Source: Streptomyces puniciscabiei
Lineage (GTDB): Bacteria > Actinomycetota > Actinomycetes > Streptomycetales > Streptomycetaceae
NCBI RefSeq assembly: GCF_006715785.1
Contig: NZ_VFNX01000004.1
Coordinates: 62,001-126,000 of the forward strand
Length of the DNA: 64,000 bases
Reading direction: 5' to 3'
Below are positions 24,298 to 33,089 of this stretch, piece by piece. Under the pieces are notes generated by a model. It searched no databases, was not told where the DNA came from, and worked only from the letters and a program-made list of their open reading frames with translations. Numbering within the stretch: the stretch's first letter is position 1; each line of letters begins with the position of its first letter. Position numbers and translations under genes: made by a program.

Positions 24298-25914
24298 TCA
24301 CCCGGCCCAGGGCTCGTACAGGGTGCCCGTGCTGCCGGCGACCCGCAGGTGCAGCAGGAAGGGGCCGCGGTCGTCGCCCCGGCCCAGGGCGTGGTCCAGC
24401 GCGGCCGGCAGCTCCTCGGGGTGTTCGACGCGGGCCGCGGGGCAGCCGAAGGACTCGGCCAGGGCCGCGAAGTCGATGCCGGTGATGTCCGTGCCGGGGA
24501 CGGGCGCGATGCCGATCCGGCGGCCCAGCGCGCGGACGGCCGCGTAACCGCCGTTGTCCAGCAGGACGTAGGTGACCGGAGCCGCGTGCCGGGCCGCGCT
24601 CCACAGGGCCTGCACCGAGTACAGCGCCGAGCCGTCGCCGACGACGCACACCACCCGGCGCCGGTCGGCGAGCGCCCGGCCCAGCGCGAGGGGCAGGCCC
24701 CAGCCGAGCGCCCCGCTGCCCGTGGTGAGGAATCCGCCGTCCGACTCGACGGGCACGCGCGCGTGCAGCGTGTCGCGGTGGCTGGGGGCCTCCTCGACGA
24801 GGACCCGGTCGCGCGGCAGCCGGGCGCGCAGCAGGTCGAAGAACAGCTCCGGGGTGATGTGTCCTCCGTGCCCCTCGACGGGGGCCGGGACGGGAGCCGG
24901 GCGGGGCGGCGGCGGGTCGCGGTCGCTGTCCTTCAGCAGCGCGGTGAGCCGTTCCAGGGCGGGCCGCAGCGTGGTGACGATGCTGGTGCCGGTGGGCAGC
25001 CAGGCGGCCTGGCCGGGGTCGCAGTCCAGGTGGAACAGCTCGGTGCCGGGCGCGAGCGGCGGGCCGCCGTCCGCCACGTGATAGGTGAACACCGGCGCGC
25101 CGAGCGCGACCACCACGTCGTACGGCGCGAGGCGCGCGGCCAGTTGACGGGCGATCGGCGGCAGGAACCCCTGGAACAGCGGATGCGACTCCGGGAAGCC
25201 GGAGCGGCCGGAGAGCGGGCTGATCCACACCCCGGCCCGGATCCGCTCGGCCAGCGCCAAGGCCCGGTCCAGCGCGTCCTCGTCGTCCACACCCGGCCCC
25301 ACCACGAGCGCGGGGCGCGCGCAGGCCTCCAGCCGGGCGGCGAGCGCGTCGAGGGCGTCCGGGTCGGCCGTGAACGCGGAGTGCACCGTGCGGGGCATGA
25401 CGGGCTCGGCAGGACGGTCCCAGTCGTCCTCCGGTACGGACACGAAGACCGGGCCGCGTGGATGCGTCATGGCGATCCGGTACGCCTCGGCGACCGCGGC
25501 CGGCACGTCCTCGGCCCGCTCCGGCTGGCGGGCGGACTTCACGTACGGGCGCGGAAAGAGGGCCGGTTCGTCGGCGCCGAGAAACGGCCGCAACTGGATC
25601 AGCGAGCGCGCCTGCTGCCCCGCGACGATCACCAACGGCACGCGGTCGCGGAAGGCGTTGAACACCGCGCCGAGCGCGTGCCCCACCCCGCCGGCCGAGT
25701 GCAGGCTGACGAACGCGGCCCGCCGGGTGCCGAGCGCGTGCCCGGCGGCCATGCCGACGGCGACGGACTCCTGCAGGCCCAGCACATAGGTGAAGTCCTC
25801 CGGCCAGTCACGGAACATCCGCAGTTCCGTGGAGCCCGGATTGCCGAAGACCGTGGTCATGCCGGTGTCGCGCAGAAACCGTACGACCGCCTCGCGGACC
25901 GTGGCCGTGGTCAT
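24298..25914 (-). CDS. Benzoylformate decarboxylase-like ThDP enzyme
   Basis: A 538-residue thiamine-diphosphate enzyme. Its active-site residues align with Pseudomonas benzoylformate decarboxylase: Ser28 in FGNPGSTE (S26), Glu49 in GLQES (E47), His72 in SLHSAGG (H70) and His278 in GAPVFTYH (H281). The cofactor motif is GDGSALYSVQ ending in DNGGY. It would convert an aromatic 2-oxo acid to the aldehyde plus CO2. The start at 25914 overlaps the permease stop (ATGA) and has AGGGAGG upstream. Its place inside an ABC importer operon implies that the imported compound, or a product of it, is its substrate. Confidence 0.88.
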   Translation of the reverse strand: MTTATVREAVVRFLRDTGMTTVFGNPGSTELRMFRDWPEDFTYVLGLQESVAVGMAAGHALGTRRAAFVSLHSAGGVGHALGAVFNAFRDRVPLVIVAGQQARSLIQLRPFLGADEPALFPRPYVKSARQPERAEDVPAAVAEAYRIAMTHPRGPVFVSVPEDDWDRPAEPVMPRTVHSAFTADPDALDALAARLEACARPALVVGPGVDDEDALDRALALAERIRAGVWISPLSGRSGFPESHPLFQGFLPPIARQLAARLAPYDVVVALGAPVFTYHVADGGPPLAPGTELFHLDCDPGQAAWLPTGTSIVTTLRPALERLTALLKDSDRDPPPPRPAPVPAPVEGHGGHITPELFFDLLRARLPRDRVLVEEAPSHRDTLHARVPVESDGGFLTTGSGALGWGLPLALGRALADRRRVVCVVGDGSALYSVQALWSAARHAAPVTYVLLDNGGYAAVRALGRRIGIAPVPGTDITGIDFAALAESFGCPAARVEHPEELPAALDHALGRGDDRGPFLLHLRVAGSTGTLYEPWAG

Positions 25915-26759
25915 GCCGTCCTCCCTGCGGACGATCGGGGGCCGACGAGCCGCTTCTCGACCGTCAGCAGACCGGTGTTGAGGAGATACCCGAGCGCACC
26001 GAGCAGCAACAGCGCCGACCACACCGTGAGCAGGTCGGAGCGCGTCTGGGCGTCGGTGAGCGTGAAGCCGATGCCGTTGTCACTGCCCGGCAGCAGCTCC
26101 GAGAACACCATCAGGATCAGGCACAGCGAGAGACTGAGCCGGAGTCCCGCGAAGATCCGGGGGAGCGCCGAGGGCAGGATCAGGAACCACAGCCGCTCGG
26201 GCGCCGTCAGCCGCAGCACGGCCGCCACCTCGAGCCGCAACGGGTCGGTGGCGCGGGCGCCCTCGGCCGAGTTGACCAGCACGGGCCACACGGCGCTGAA
26301 CACGATCGACGCCACCTGCATGGGCGTACCGAAGTCGAAGACGACGACGAACACCGGCACCAGCGCGGGCGGCGGCACGGCCCGCGCGAACTGCAGCACG
26401 GGGTTGCACAGCGCGTACGCCCGCCGGGAGCGGCCCACCGCGATCCCGAGGGTGATCCCGGCGACGGCGGCGAGCGCGAACCCGGCCGCCATCCGGCCCA
26501 GGCTCGGCAGGATGGTGTCGACGGCGGCCGGGGTGAGGAACAGATGTCCCGCCGGTCCCGAGAACCACAGGTCATGGGCGCGCCGGGCGATCCGCAGCGG
26601 CGGCGGGAAGTACACGCTGCGCCGGGCACGGGCGGCCAGCTCCCAGCAGCCGACGGCCACCACGAGCACCGACCAGCGCAGCAGGAAGGGGACGGCGGCG
26701 GCCCGGGGCGGCGGCCCGGGTGCTGATCCGGGCCGCGCGCTGCCCTGCGTCCCCGTCAT
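25911..26759 (-). CDS. ABC transporter permease (SsuC/TauC type)
   Basis: A 282-residue inner-membrane protein with about six hydrophobic segments. The EAA-like coupling loop is visible around LRLTAPERLWFLILPSALPR, and GLRLSLSLCLILMVFSELL follows. It forms the membrane channel with its paralogue downstream on the coordinate axis. The start at 26759 overlaps the stop of that paralogue (ATGA), and its own stop overlaps the decarboxylase ATG, so translation is coupled. Longer upstream frames are not supported. It has a hydrophilic Pro/Gly-rich N-terminus of about 20 residues. Confidence 0.9.
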   Translation of the reverse strand: MTGTQGSARPGSAPGPPPRAAAVPFLLRWSVLVVAVGCWELAARARRSVYFPPPLRIARRAHDLWFSGPAGHLFLTPAAVDTILPSLGRMAAGFALAAVAGITLGIAVGRSRRAYALCNPVLQFARAVPPPALVPVFVVVFDFGTPMQVASIVFSAVWPVLVNSAEGARATDPLRLEVAAVLRLTAPERLWFLILPSALPRIFAGLRLSLSLCLILMVFSELLPGSDNGIGFTLTDAQTRSDLLTVWSALLLLGALGYLLNTGLLTVEKRLVGPRSSAGRTA

Positions 26760-27556
26760 GGACGGCCCCGCTGCGACTTCCCCGCGTCCGACCGGGGTTC
26801 CTGCGCCCAGGCGAACAACCGGCGCTCCGCGCCGACCAGTACACCGTTGATCACCAGCCCGAGCACGCCCGCCCACACCACCCCGGCCAGCACGTCCCGT
26901 GTGCCGTCCGTCTCCGTCTGGGCCTGGGCGATGAAGATGCCGAGGCCCTGGCCGAAACCGGAGAGGATCTCCGTCGCGACGGCGAGGATCAGCGCGACCG
27001 CGGCCGAGATCCGCACGCCTGCGGCGATGAACGGTGCGGTGGCCGGCAACTCCACCCGCAGCAGCACCGCGAGCCGCCCGAACCCGAAGGCGCGCAGGGT
27101 GTCCTTGGCCAGCGGATCGGTCTCGCCGAGTCCGTAGACGGTGTTGAACAGCACCGGCCAGAGAGAGGCGTACGCGATCAGCGTCACCTCCGTCCGTGTG
27201 CCGGAGCCGAGCAGCAGCGACACCAGCGGGACGAGCGCGACGGACGGCAGGGGCCGCAGGAACTCGATCACCGCGCGTACGGCCGCCTCCACCACCGGCA
27301 CCGCGCCCAGCAGCAGGCCGAGCGGGACGGCGATCGCACAGGCGAGCCCGAGACCCAGCGCCCAGGCGCGCAGGGTCACCCCGATCCCGTCGAGAAAGGC
27401 CCGGTCACCCGCCAACCGCACGGCGCGCGCGAGGACTTCGGAAGCGGGCGGCAGATAGCTGCGCCGTACGATCCCGGCGCGGGTGACCGCCTCGCAGATC
27501 CCGAAGGCTCCGGCCGCGCCGAGCAGGCCGAGCAGGAAGTCCTGACGTCGCGTCAT
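26756..27556 (-). CDS. ABC transporter permease (SsuC/TauC type)
   Basis: A 266-residue membrane protein, paralogous to the adjacent permease, with about six hydrophobic segments and a cytoplasmic coupling loop around RAFGFGRLAVLLRVELPATA. The two permeases probably form a heterodimer. The start overlaps the stop of the substrate-binding protein gene by four bases, and its end overlaps the next permease start, both in an ATGA arrangement. The substrate class follows from the family (sulfonates, nitrate or small aromatic acids) and from the decarboxylase in the operon. Confidence 0.92.
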   Translation of the reverse strand: MTRRQDFLLGLLGAAGAFGICEAVTRAGIVRRSYLPPASEVLARAVRLAGDRAFLDGIGVTLRAWALGLGLACAIAVPLGLLLGAVPVVEAAVRAVIEFLRPLPSVALVPLVSLLLGSGTRTEVTLIAYASLWPVLFNTVYGLGETDPLAKDTLRAFGFGRLAVLLRVELPATAPFIAAGVRISAAVALILAVATEILSGFGQGLGIFIAQAQTETDGTRDVLAGVVWAGVLGLVINGVLVGAERRLFAWAQEPRSDAGKSQRGRP

Positions 27557-28530
27557 TTCACCAGCAGAGGTGTCGGATCGACGTCCTGCTTCAGCAGCCC
27601 CTGCGTGCGCATGAGCGCGATGAGCCGGCGCAGGGCGGCCGGGTCCGCGGTCGCCGGATAGGCGGGCAGATGGATCGACTTGGCCTGCTCAGCGGTCACC
27701 TTGGCGTACTTGGGCAGTTCCGTGCGGACCGCTCCCGGGTCCTCGGCGGCGAGCTTCGAGGCCGCCTCGACGGCCCGCCGGAAACCGGCTGCGGCCTTCG
27801 GGTTCTGCTTCACGAAGCCGGCCGTGGTGATGTACCCGCTGGCGGGCAGCCCCTGCGCGGGCCCCGACCCGCCGTCCAGCAGCACCCGCGCGCCCAACTC
27901 GCCCTGGACGGCGGTGTCGAAGGGCTCGACCACGTGGGCGGCGTCCACCTGGCCCCGCTGCAGGGCCGGGCCCATCTGCGGGAACAGGATCTGCCGGTAG
28001 ACGGGACGCCCGGCATGCCGGGCGTCGAGGATCGCGTTCAGGGTGAGGGACTGGATGTTGTTGAGGACGGCGACGGCGACCTTCTTGCCGGCCAGATCGG
28101 CGGGCGACCTCAGGGCGGAGTCCCTGGGCACCAGGACGTCCATCATGTGCGGGGCGATCCGGACGCCCTCGGCGACGATGCGCAGGTCCAGGGTGCCCTT
28201 CTCGTACGCCTGGAAGTAGGTGACGTAGTTCGCGCTGGCGATCACGTCCACCTGGCCCTTCAGCAGCGCGGGCAGCGCCTGGATGCTCTGCTGCACGGGC
28301 TGGATGCGTACGTCCAGGCCCTCCTTGGCGAACAGCCCGCGGTCCCGCGCCAGATACAGGGCGGCGGAGTCGGTGAGGGGCAGCGCCGCGACGGTCAACT
28401 GCTGCCGGCCGTCACCTGGATGCGCCTTCCCACCACTGTCGCAGCCCACGAGGAGCAGCGCCGCCGCGGCGACGAGCGCGGCGAGGCGTTTGACTGCCGT
28501 CATTCCCGGTCGTGATCGACGTAAAGGCAT
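27553..28530 (-). CDS. ABC transporter substrate-binding lipoprotein (SsuA/NMT1-like)
   Basis: A 325-residue extracellular lipoprotein. The signal peptide ends in the lipobox LLLVGC. The mature protein reads LTVAALPLTDSAALYLARDR near the start, then GLFAKEGLDV and LKGQVDVIASANYVTYFQA, the type 2 periplasmic-binding fold of SsuA/NMT1-like proteins. It captures the ligand for the two permeases and the ATPase. ATG at 28530 has a modest GGTAGG upstream; a Met nine codons later (28503) is an alternative and would give a more usual signal peptide length. It is the first gene of the importer operon. Confidence 0.9.
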   Translation of the reverse strand: MPLRRSRPGMTAVKRLAALVAAAALLLVGCDSGGKAHPGDGRQQLTVAALPLTDSAALYLARDRGLFAKEGLDVRIQPVQQSIQALPALLKGQVDVIASANYVTYFQAYEKGTLDLRIVAEGVRIAPHMMDVLVPRDSALRSPADLAGKKVAVAVLNNIQSLTLNAILDARHAGRPVYRQILFPQMGPALQRGQVDAAHVVEPFDTAVQGELGARVLLDGGSGPAQGLPASGYITTAGFVKQNPKAAAGFRRAVEAASKLAAEDPGAVRTELPKYAKVTAEQAKSIHLPAYPATADPAALRRLIALMRTQGLLKQDVDPTPLLVK

Positions 28531-28665
28531 ACGGGCATGCCTACCCTGCGTTTGTCATGATCGCTACATCCCGGGTGCGGCTTTCGAGCGGTTTGGAAAA
28601 AGACGAACCCGGCGCCCGGCTCCTCGCCGGCCCCCGGCCGGACTCCGGGGCCGGCCGAGGCCCGG

Positions 28666-29673
28666 TCAGGCCCGTGGGCCGGCGATCCGCAGGGGTGTCG
28701 CGGCGGGGGGTGCCGTGGTGCCGGTGGCGCCGGTGGCGTCCGTCCACCAGTCGGCGCCGTCCTCGATGTAGCGCAGCAGCACGCCCTCGCGGATCGCCCA
28801 GGGGCAGACCACGGCCCCGCGCAACCCCATGAGCTTCAGCGCCGTGTGCCCGACGACCGCTCCGGCCAGGCTCTGCTCGGCGCGTGGCGCGGAGATCCCG
28901 GGCAGCTGGACGCGTTCGGAGGCGGGCAGCGCCGCGAGAGTGCGGACCGCCTCGCGCAGATCCCGGCCGCGCATCTCCCGGTGCACGAACGGGCCGTGGC
29001 GCCCGGGCGCGGCCCCGCACAGCCGGCCCAGCTGCTGGAACGTGCGGGAGGTGACCGCGGCGGTGCGCGGCCCTTCCCAGCGGATCCGCGAGGCCACGTC
29101 CCGCAGCTCATGGCGGATCCGGCGGCGCAGTTCCTTCAGTTCCTCCGGCCCCGGAGGGTCCTGAACCGCGAGGTACTCCTGGGTGAGACGCCGCGCGCCG
29201 AGCGGCAGGGAAGCGGCGAAGTCGGGCAGCCGGCCCCGGCCGAAGGCCACCTCCAGGGAGCCGCCGCCGATGTCCAGCACCGCGAGCGGGCCGGCGTGCC
29301 AGCCGAGCCAGCGCCGGGCCGCCAGGAAGGTCAGTTCCGCCTCGGTCTCACCCGGCAGGATGCACAGGGGGACACCGGTCTCCGCCGCCACCCGGCGGAT
29401 CACCTCCTGCCGGTTCGGGGCGCCGCGCACCACCGCGGTCGCGAAGGCCAGCGGGCCCGACGCATGCCATCCGCGGGCCGTGTCCCCCGCCGCGGCCACC
29501 GCCTTCACCAGCCGCTCCACCGCCTCGTCGGCGATGCTGCCGTCCGGACCGACGTGTTCGGACAGGCGCAGCTTCCACTTGACGGTGTGCACCGGCAGCG
29601 GAACGCCCCCCTCCGCATCCGCGATCACCAACCGAACCGTGTTCGACCCCGCATCCAGCACGCTCACCCGCAT
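28666..29673 (-). CDS. Ppx/GppA-family phosphatase
   Basis: A 335-residue protein of the exopolyphosphatase/guanosine pentaphosphatase family, with the ASKHA fold. VLDAGSNTVRLVIAD at the N-terminus is the phosphate-1 loop, GETEAELTFLAAR is the family GE-EA block near residue 120, and VLDIGGGSLEVAFG is the phosphate-2 loop. Actinobacteria usually carry two or three copies; which activity this one has, on polyphosphate or pppGpp, is not decidable here. The start at 29673 is chosen because the family begins at MRVSVLDAG; a Met 13 codons earlier is less likely. It stands alone, divergent from the monooxygenase gene. Confidence 0.9.
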   Translation of the reverse strand: MRVSVLDAGSNTVRLVIADAEGGVPLPVHTVKWKLRLSEHVGPDGSIADEAVERLVKAVAAAGDTARGWHASGPLAFATAVVRGAPNRQEVIRRVAAETGVPLCILPGETEAELTFLAARRWLGWHAGPLAVLDIGGGSLEVAFGRGRLPDFAASLPLGARRLTQEYLAVQDPPGPEELKELRRRIRHELRDVASRIRWEGPRTAAVTSRTFQQLGRLCGAAPGRHGPFVHREMRGRDLREAVRTLAALPASERVQLPGISAPRAEQSLAGAVVGHTALKLMGLRGAVVCPWAIREGVLLRYIEDGADWWTDATGATGTTAPPAATPLRIAGPRA

Positions 29674-29906
29674 GGCCGGGGAGTACCCACTTTCCAGCCA
29701 GGAACCCGTCATTCAGGGGGGCGCCTGTGTGCACAGCACCGGCCGGCGGTCCCTTCAGGGGCGGCTCGCGCGGCGATCGGTGGCACACCGGGCGCGCGCC
29801 GCGCACGGACCGGCGCCCGCCCTGATCCTGTCCGGATCTCGGCCCCCGTACCGGCCCGTCCCTGCCCTTAGATGGTCACCACCACTGTCGGCGCGAGGAG
29901 TGGCAC

Positions 29907-31088
29907 GTGAGCGGGACGGACGCGACGAGGGTACTGGTGATCGGCGGCGGCATCGCGGGGACCGCGGCCGCGCTCGGCCTGCACAAGGCCGGCTGCGACG
30001 TCACCGTGTACGAGGCACACCCCGACACGGCCGAGGACACCGGGGCGTTCCTGACCCTGGCGAGCAACGGCATGCGCGCTCTTGCCCAGCTCGACGCCGC
30101 GGACGCCGTCCGGGCCCTCGGATTTCCGCTGACTTCGCTGCGGCTGCTCGACAGCGACGGCACTGAGCTGACACACGCGCCGCTCGGCGAGGTCGCCGAA
30201 CCGGGACTGCAGTACCGCTGTCTGCGCCGCGGCGAGCTGAACGCGGCCCTGCAGGGCGAGGCGGTCCGGCGCGGCATCCGCCTGCGCCACGGCGCCCGCC
30301 TGGCCGGCGTCACGGACGGCCCGCACGGCGTCACCGCCCGGTTCGCCGACGGCAGCACCGCCCACGCGGCCCTCCTCATCGGCGCCGACGGCCTGAACTC
30401 CACCGTGCGCCGGCTCCTCACCCCCGGTGTCCGGCCCGTGTACGCGGGCCAGCGGATCTTCTACGGGTACAGCGGTGCCGCCGCCGGCGTGGACGGCACC
30501 GGCGTCATCACCTTCGTCCGGGGCAGCGAGACCACGTTCGGATACGCGGCGTCGCCGGCCGGGCAGACGTACTGGTTCGCCCGCGTGAGCACCGAACCGC
30601 TGCCCGCCGGCGGCTCCGCCCACCGTGCCCCCTGGCGCGAGGAGCTGCTGCCGCTGCTGCGCAAGGACACCACACCCGCCGCGGACATCGTCACCGCCTC
30701 CCAGGGGCCCGTCATGGTCACCAACGCCACCGAGCTGCCGCTCGGTGCGGTGTGGCACCGGGGACGGGCCCTGCTCATCGGCGACGCGGCCCACGCGGCC
30801 TCCCCGGCGACCGGCCAGGGGGCCTCGATGGCCCTGGAGGACGCCGTCGTCCTCGCCAAGGCGCTGCGCGACCTGCCCGGCGCACCGGACGCGTTCGCCG
30901 CCTTCGAACGGCACCGCCGCCCCCGGGTGGAGCACAACATCACCGTCAGCGGCGGCATCTCCCGCGGCGGCCGGAACCCCTCCCGTCCGGGTCCCCTCCT
31001 GGCCCGCCCCGCCGAGCCGGACGAGGCGCTCGTCCGCCAACTGGCCTGGGACGCCCAGCTGCCGGCGGCCCCGCCCGAGGAGACCTGA
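29907..31088 (+). CDS. FAD-dependent monooxygenase
   Basis: A 393-residue flavoprotein of the PHBH/UbiH class. VLVIGGGIAGTAAALGLHKA is the Rossmann FAD-binding motif, ADGLNSTVRRLL matches the family DG block, and LLIGDAAHAASPATGQGASM is the GD motif contacting the flavin ribityl chain. It likely hydroxylates an aromatic or polyketide-like substrate with NAD(P)H and oxygen. The GTG start has GAGGAG seven bases upstream. There is no partner gene; a ricin-lectin protein follows 125 bases later in the same direction but is probably separate. Confidence 0.9.
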   Translation: MSGTDATRVLVIGGGIAGTAAALGLHKAGCDVTVYEAHPDTAEDTGAFLTLASNGMRALAQLDAADAVRALGFPLTSLRLLDSDGTELTHAPLGEVAEPGLQYRCLRRGELNAALQGEAVRRGIRLRHGARLAGVTDGPHGVTARFADGSTAHAALLIGADGLNSTVRRLLTPGVRPVYAGQRIFYGYSGAAAGVDGTGVITFVRGSETTFGYAASPAGQTYWFARVSTEPLPAGGSAHRAPWREELLPLLRKDTTPAADIVTASQGPVMVTNATELPLGAVWHRGRALLIGDAAHAASPATGQGASMALEDAVVLAKALRDLPGAPDAFAAFERHRRPRVEHNITVSGGISRGGRNPSRPGPLLARPAEPDEALVRQLAWDAQLPAAPPEET

Positions 31089-31213
31089 CCGGGTGCTCCG
31101 GCCGGTCGCGGGCGCGCGAAAGTGCAAGAGGCGGAGCACTGGAGTCCATTGCCGGACCGACGCCGGGGCCGGATCGTTCCGTGCAACCGGCCCTTCGGCA
31201 ACAAGGAGCACAG

Positions 31214-33013
31214 TTGCGACTCTTGAGCAGAGCGGGCGGCGCCGCGGCCGTGACCGTCGCCCTGGTCCTGGGCGGCGGCACCGCGTCCCCGGCACCGGCC
31301 GCCACACCCGGCGATGCCGGCTACACCGTGACCGTGGGGACCCCGGTACCCTTCACCCACCCCACGGACACCCCCGCCACCCCGTACCTCGACCGGGACG
31401 GCACCTTCCACTACCAGCAGTCCGCCGCCCTGTACGGGGCCAAGGACCCGCGCACCTGGGACTTCTACACCGGCACGGACTTCGACACCGCGACCTTCGA
31501 CAAGGCACTGAGCAAGGCGGTGAACCCGGCCAACCCCGCCGACCGCAACGACGACACCACCTGGCGCTGCAACAACAGCCCCACCGGCCGCGGGGCGACG
31601 TACGCGCCGAGCGGCTCGGGCTACGCCCAGAAGAACTACTGCGACCTGTCCGGGGTGTGGGTCGACCCCGACACCGGCGACTGGTACGGCCTGGTGCACA
31701 ACGAGTTCACCCCGCAGCCCTTCGGCGACGGACTGCACTACGACGCCATCGACTGCGCCGTCTCCACCGACCGGGGCCGCACCTGGAGCATCAAGGACCA
31801 CGCGATCACGTCCCCGTACAGCACCGGGCGCGGGGACACGACGGCCTTCCCGAACCAGACGTACTCCTACGGCGACGGCGACCAGCGCCTCTTCGTCGAC
31901 ACCGCCTCCGGCTACTTCTACGTCTATTACGGCTCCCGGATCATCGACAAGAGCGGCGGCTGGAAGGCGTTCTACGAGCACGTGGCCCGCGCCCCGATCT
32001 CCGCCAAGATGGCCCCCGGCTCCTGGCGGAAGTGGTACGACGGCGCCTGGTCGCAGCCCGGCACCGGCGGCAGGGAGAGCGACATCGTCCCCGTCGACGC
32101 CGACCACCCCACCGGCTACACCCCCGCATCCGCCGAGTACGACCCGGCCAACACCGGCACCGCCGCCCAGCAGGTCGCGGCCGGAAAGATGCCGCCGACC
32201 TCGCCGCTGTTCGTCATGAACATCGCCTACGACGCCCATCTCGGGCTGTACATCGGGGAACCGCAGGCCGTCGACCAGAGCGGCGACTCACCGCAGTACC
32301 TCTACGCCACCGACGACCTGAGCACCCAGAAGTGGCGCCTGATCGGGGACACCGGCGGCTACACCAACGCCTCCTGGTACCGCTGGTTCCTCGACAGTGC
32401 CAACCGCACCAGCTCCACGATCGTCGGCCGGTCCTTCCGCTCCTACTGCGCCTTCGGCTGCTCGCACGACGCCTCCGGTGAATACGTCGACATCACCGTC
32501 GACTCCACCGCACCCGCGCCCGCCCCGATGGACACGAGCCGCGGCCACCGCATCGCGAGCGGCGCGGGCCGGATCCTCGCCCAGACGGCCGGCGGCAACG
32601 GCACCACCTCATTGGCGCGGCCCGCCCGGTCCGGTCGTGACATCTGGCTCTTCACCCCGACCGGCGACGGCGCCTTCACCGTCACCAACGCCGCGAGTGG
32701 CCGGCTGCTCGGCGTCGACTCGTCCTCCGCCGCGGGCCGCGCCTGGGGCGCGAGGCCGACTGTCACGGCGGCACGGGCCGGCGGGCCGTCGGCCGGGCAG
32801 CAGTGGTTCGTGATCGCGAACGCCGGCGGCACCTACCGTCTGGTCAACCGCTACAGCGGACTCGTGCTCGGCCTGTCCGGCACCTCCGGCCGGCTCGCCG
32901 AGACCACGCCGCTGCGCACCTGGACGGACCACAGCGGAAGTTCCGTCGGCGGCGGACGCACCGCCGCCGAACAGACCCTGTCCCTCACCGCGACCGGCTT
33001 CGCACGCCGCTAG
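31214..33013 (+). CDS. Secreted propeller-like protein with C-terminal ricin-type lectin domain
   Basis: A 599-residue exported protein starting at TTG with AAGGAG five bases upstream. A signal peptide (RLLSRAGGAAAVTVALVLGG, then cleavage near APA) is followed by about 400 residues of repeated Trp/Tyr/Asp-rich strands such as YCDLSGVWVDPDTGDWYGLV and DCAVSTDRGRTWSIKD, suggesting a propeller like those of GH32/43/62 enzymes. The last 140 residues are a ricin-B-like trefoil with QQWFVIANAGGTYRLVNRYS, a QxW-type sugar-binding repeat. It probably binds and perhaps degrades a polysaccharide. I do not recognise a named catalytic family. The far longer in-frame extension upstream lies inside the monooxygenase gene and is rejected. 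Confidence 0.82.
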   Translation: MRLLSRAGGAAAVTVALVLGGGTASPAPAATPGDAGYTVTVGTPVPFTHPTDTPATPYLDRDGTFHYQQSAALYGAKDPRTWDFYTGTDFDTATFDKALSKAVNPANPADRNDDTTWRCNNSPTGRGATYAPSGSGYAQKNYCDLSGVWVDPDTGDWYGLVHNEFTPQPFGDGLHYDAIDCAVSTDRGRTWSIKDHAITSPYSTGRGDTTAFPNQTYSYGDGDQRLFVDTASGYFYVYYGSRIIDKSGGWKAFYEHVARAPISAKMAPGSWRKWYDGAWSQPGTGGRESDIVPVDADHPTGYTPASAEYDPANTGTAAQQVAAGKMPPTSPLFVMNIAYDAHLGLYIGEPQAVDQSGDSPQYLYATDDLSTQKWRLIGDTGGYTNASWYRWFLDSANRTSSTIVGRSFRSYCAFGCSHDASGEYVDITVDSTAPAPAPMDTSRGHRIASGAGRILAQTAGGNGTTSLARPARSGRDIWLFTPTGDGAFTVTNAASGRLLGVDSSSAAGRAWGARPTVTAARAGGPSAGQQWFVIANAGGTYRLVNRYSGLVLGLSGTSGRLAETTPLRTWTDHSGSSVGGGRTAAEQTLSLTATGFARR

Positions 33014-33020
33014 CCGAACC

Positions 33021-33046
33021 GGCCCCGACCCGCACGGGCCGGGGCC
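33021..33046 (+). terminator. Hairpin terminator after the ricin-domain gene
   Basis: GGCCCCG (33021-33027) pairs with CGGGGCC (33040-33046) and CCCG/CGGG extends the stem inward. It lies 8 bases beyond the stop codon. Confidence 0.75.
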
Positions 33047-33077
33047 CAATCCCCTCAGGGACCAGGAGACTTCCCGT

Positions 33078-33089
33078 TATCCTGCGCCC
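33078..33089 (+). promoter_or_regulatory. Possible -10 element giving a leaderless mRNA
   Basis: TATCCT at 33078-33083 lies six bases before the ATG at 33090, and the gene lacks a ribosome site at the usual distance apart from a weak AGGAG further up. Transcription could begin at or near the ATG. No clear -35 hexamer is seen, so the call is tentative. Confidence 0.35.

Noticed and set aside
23488..26850. Plus-strand frame spanning the ABC/decarboxylase operon
   Set aside because: Low-complexity Arg/Gly/Ala translation with no family pattern, while all minus-strand genes have clear motifs and coupled starts.
31093..31139. GTGCTCCG/CGGAGCAC inverted repeat after the monooxygenase gene
   Set aside because: An 8-bp stem with a 31-base loop is too weak to call a terminator with confidence.
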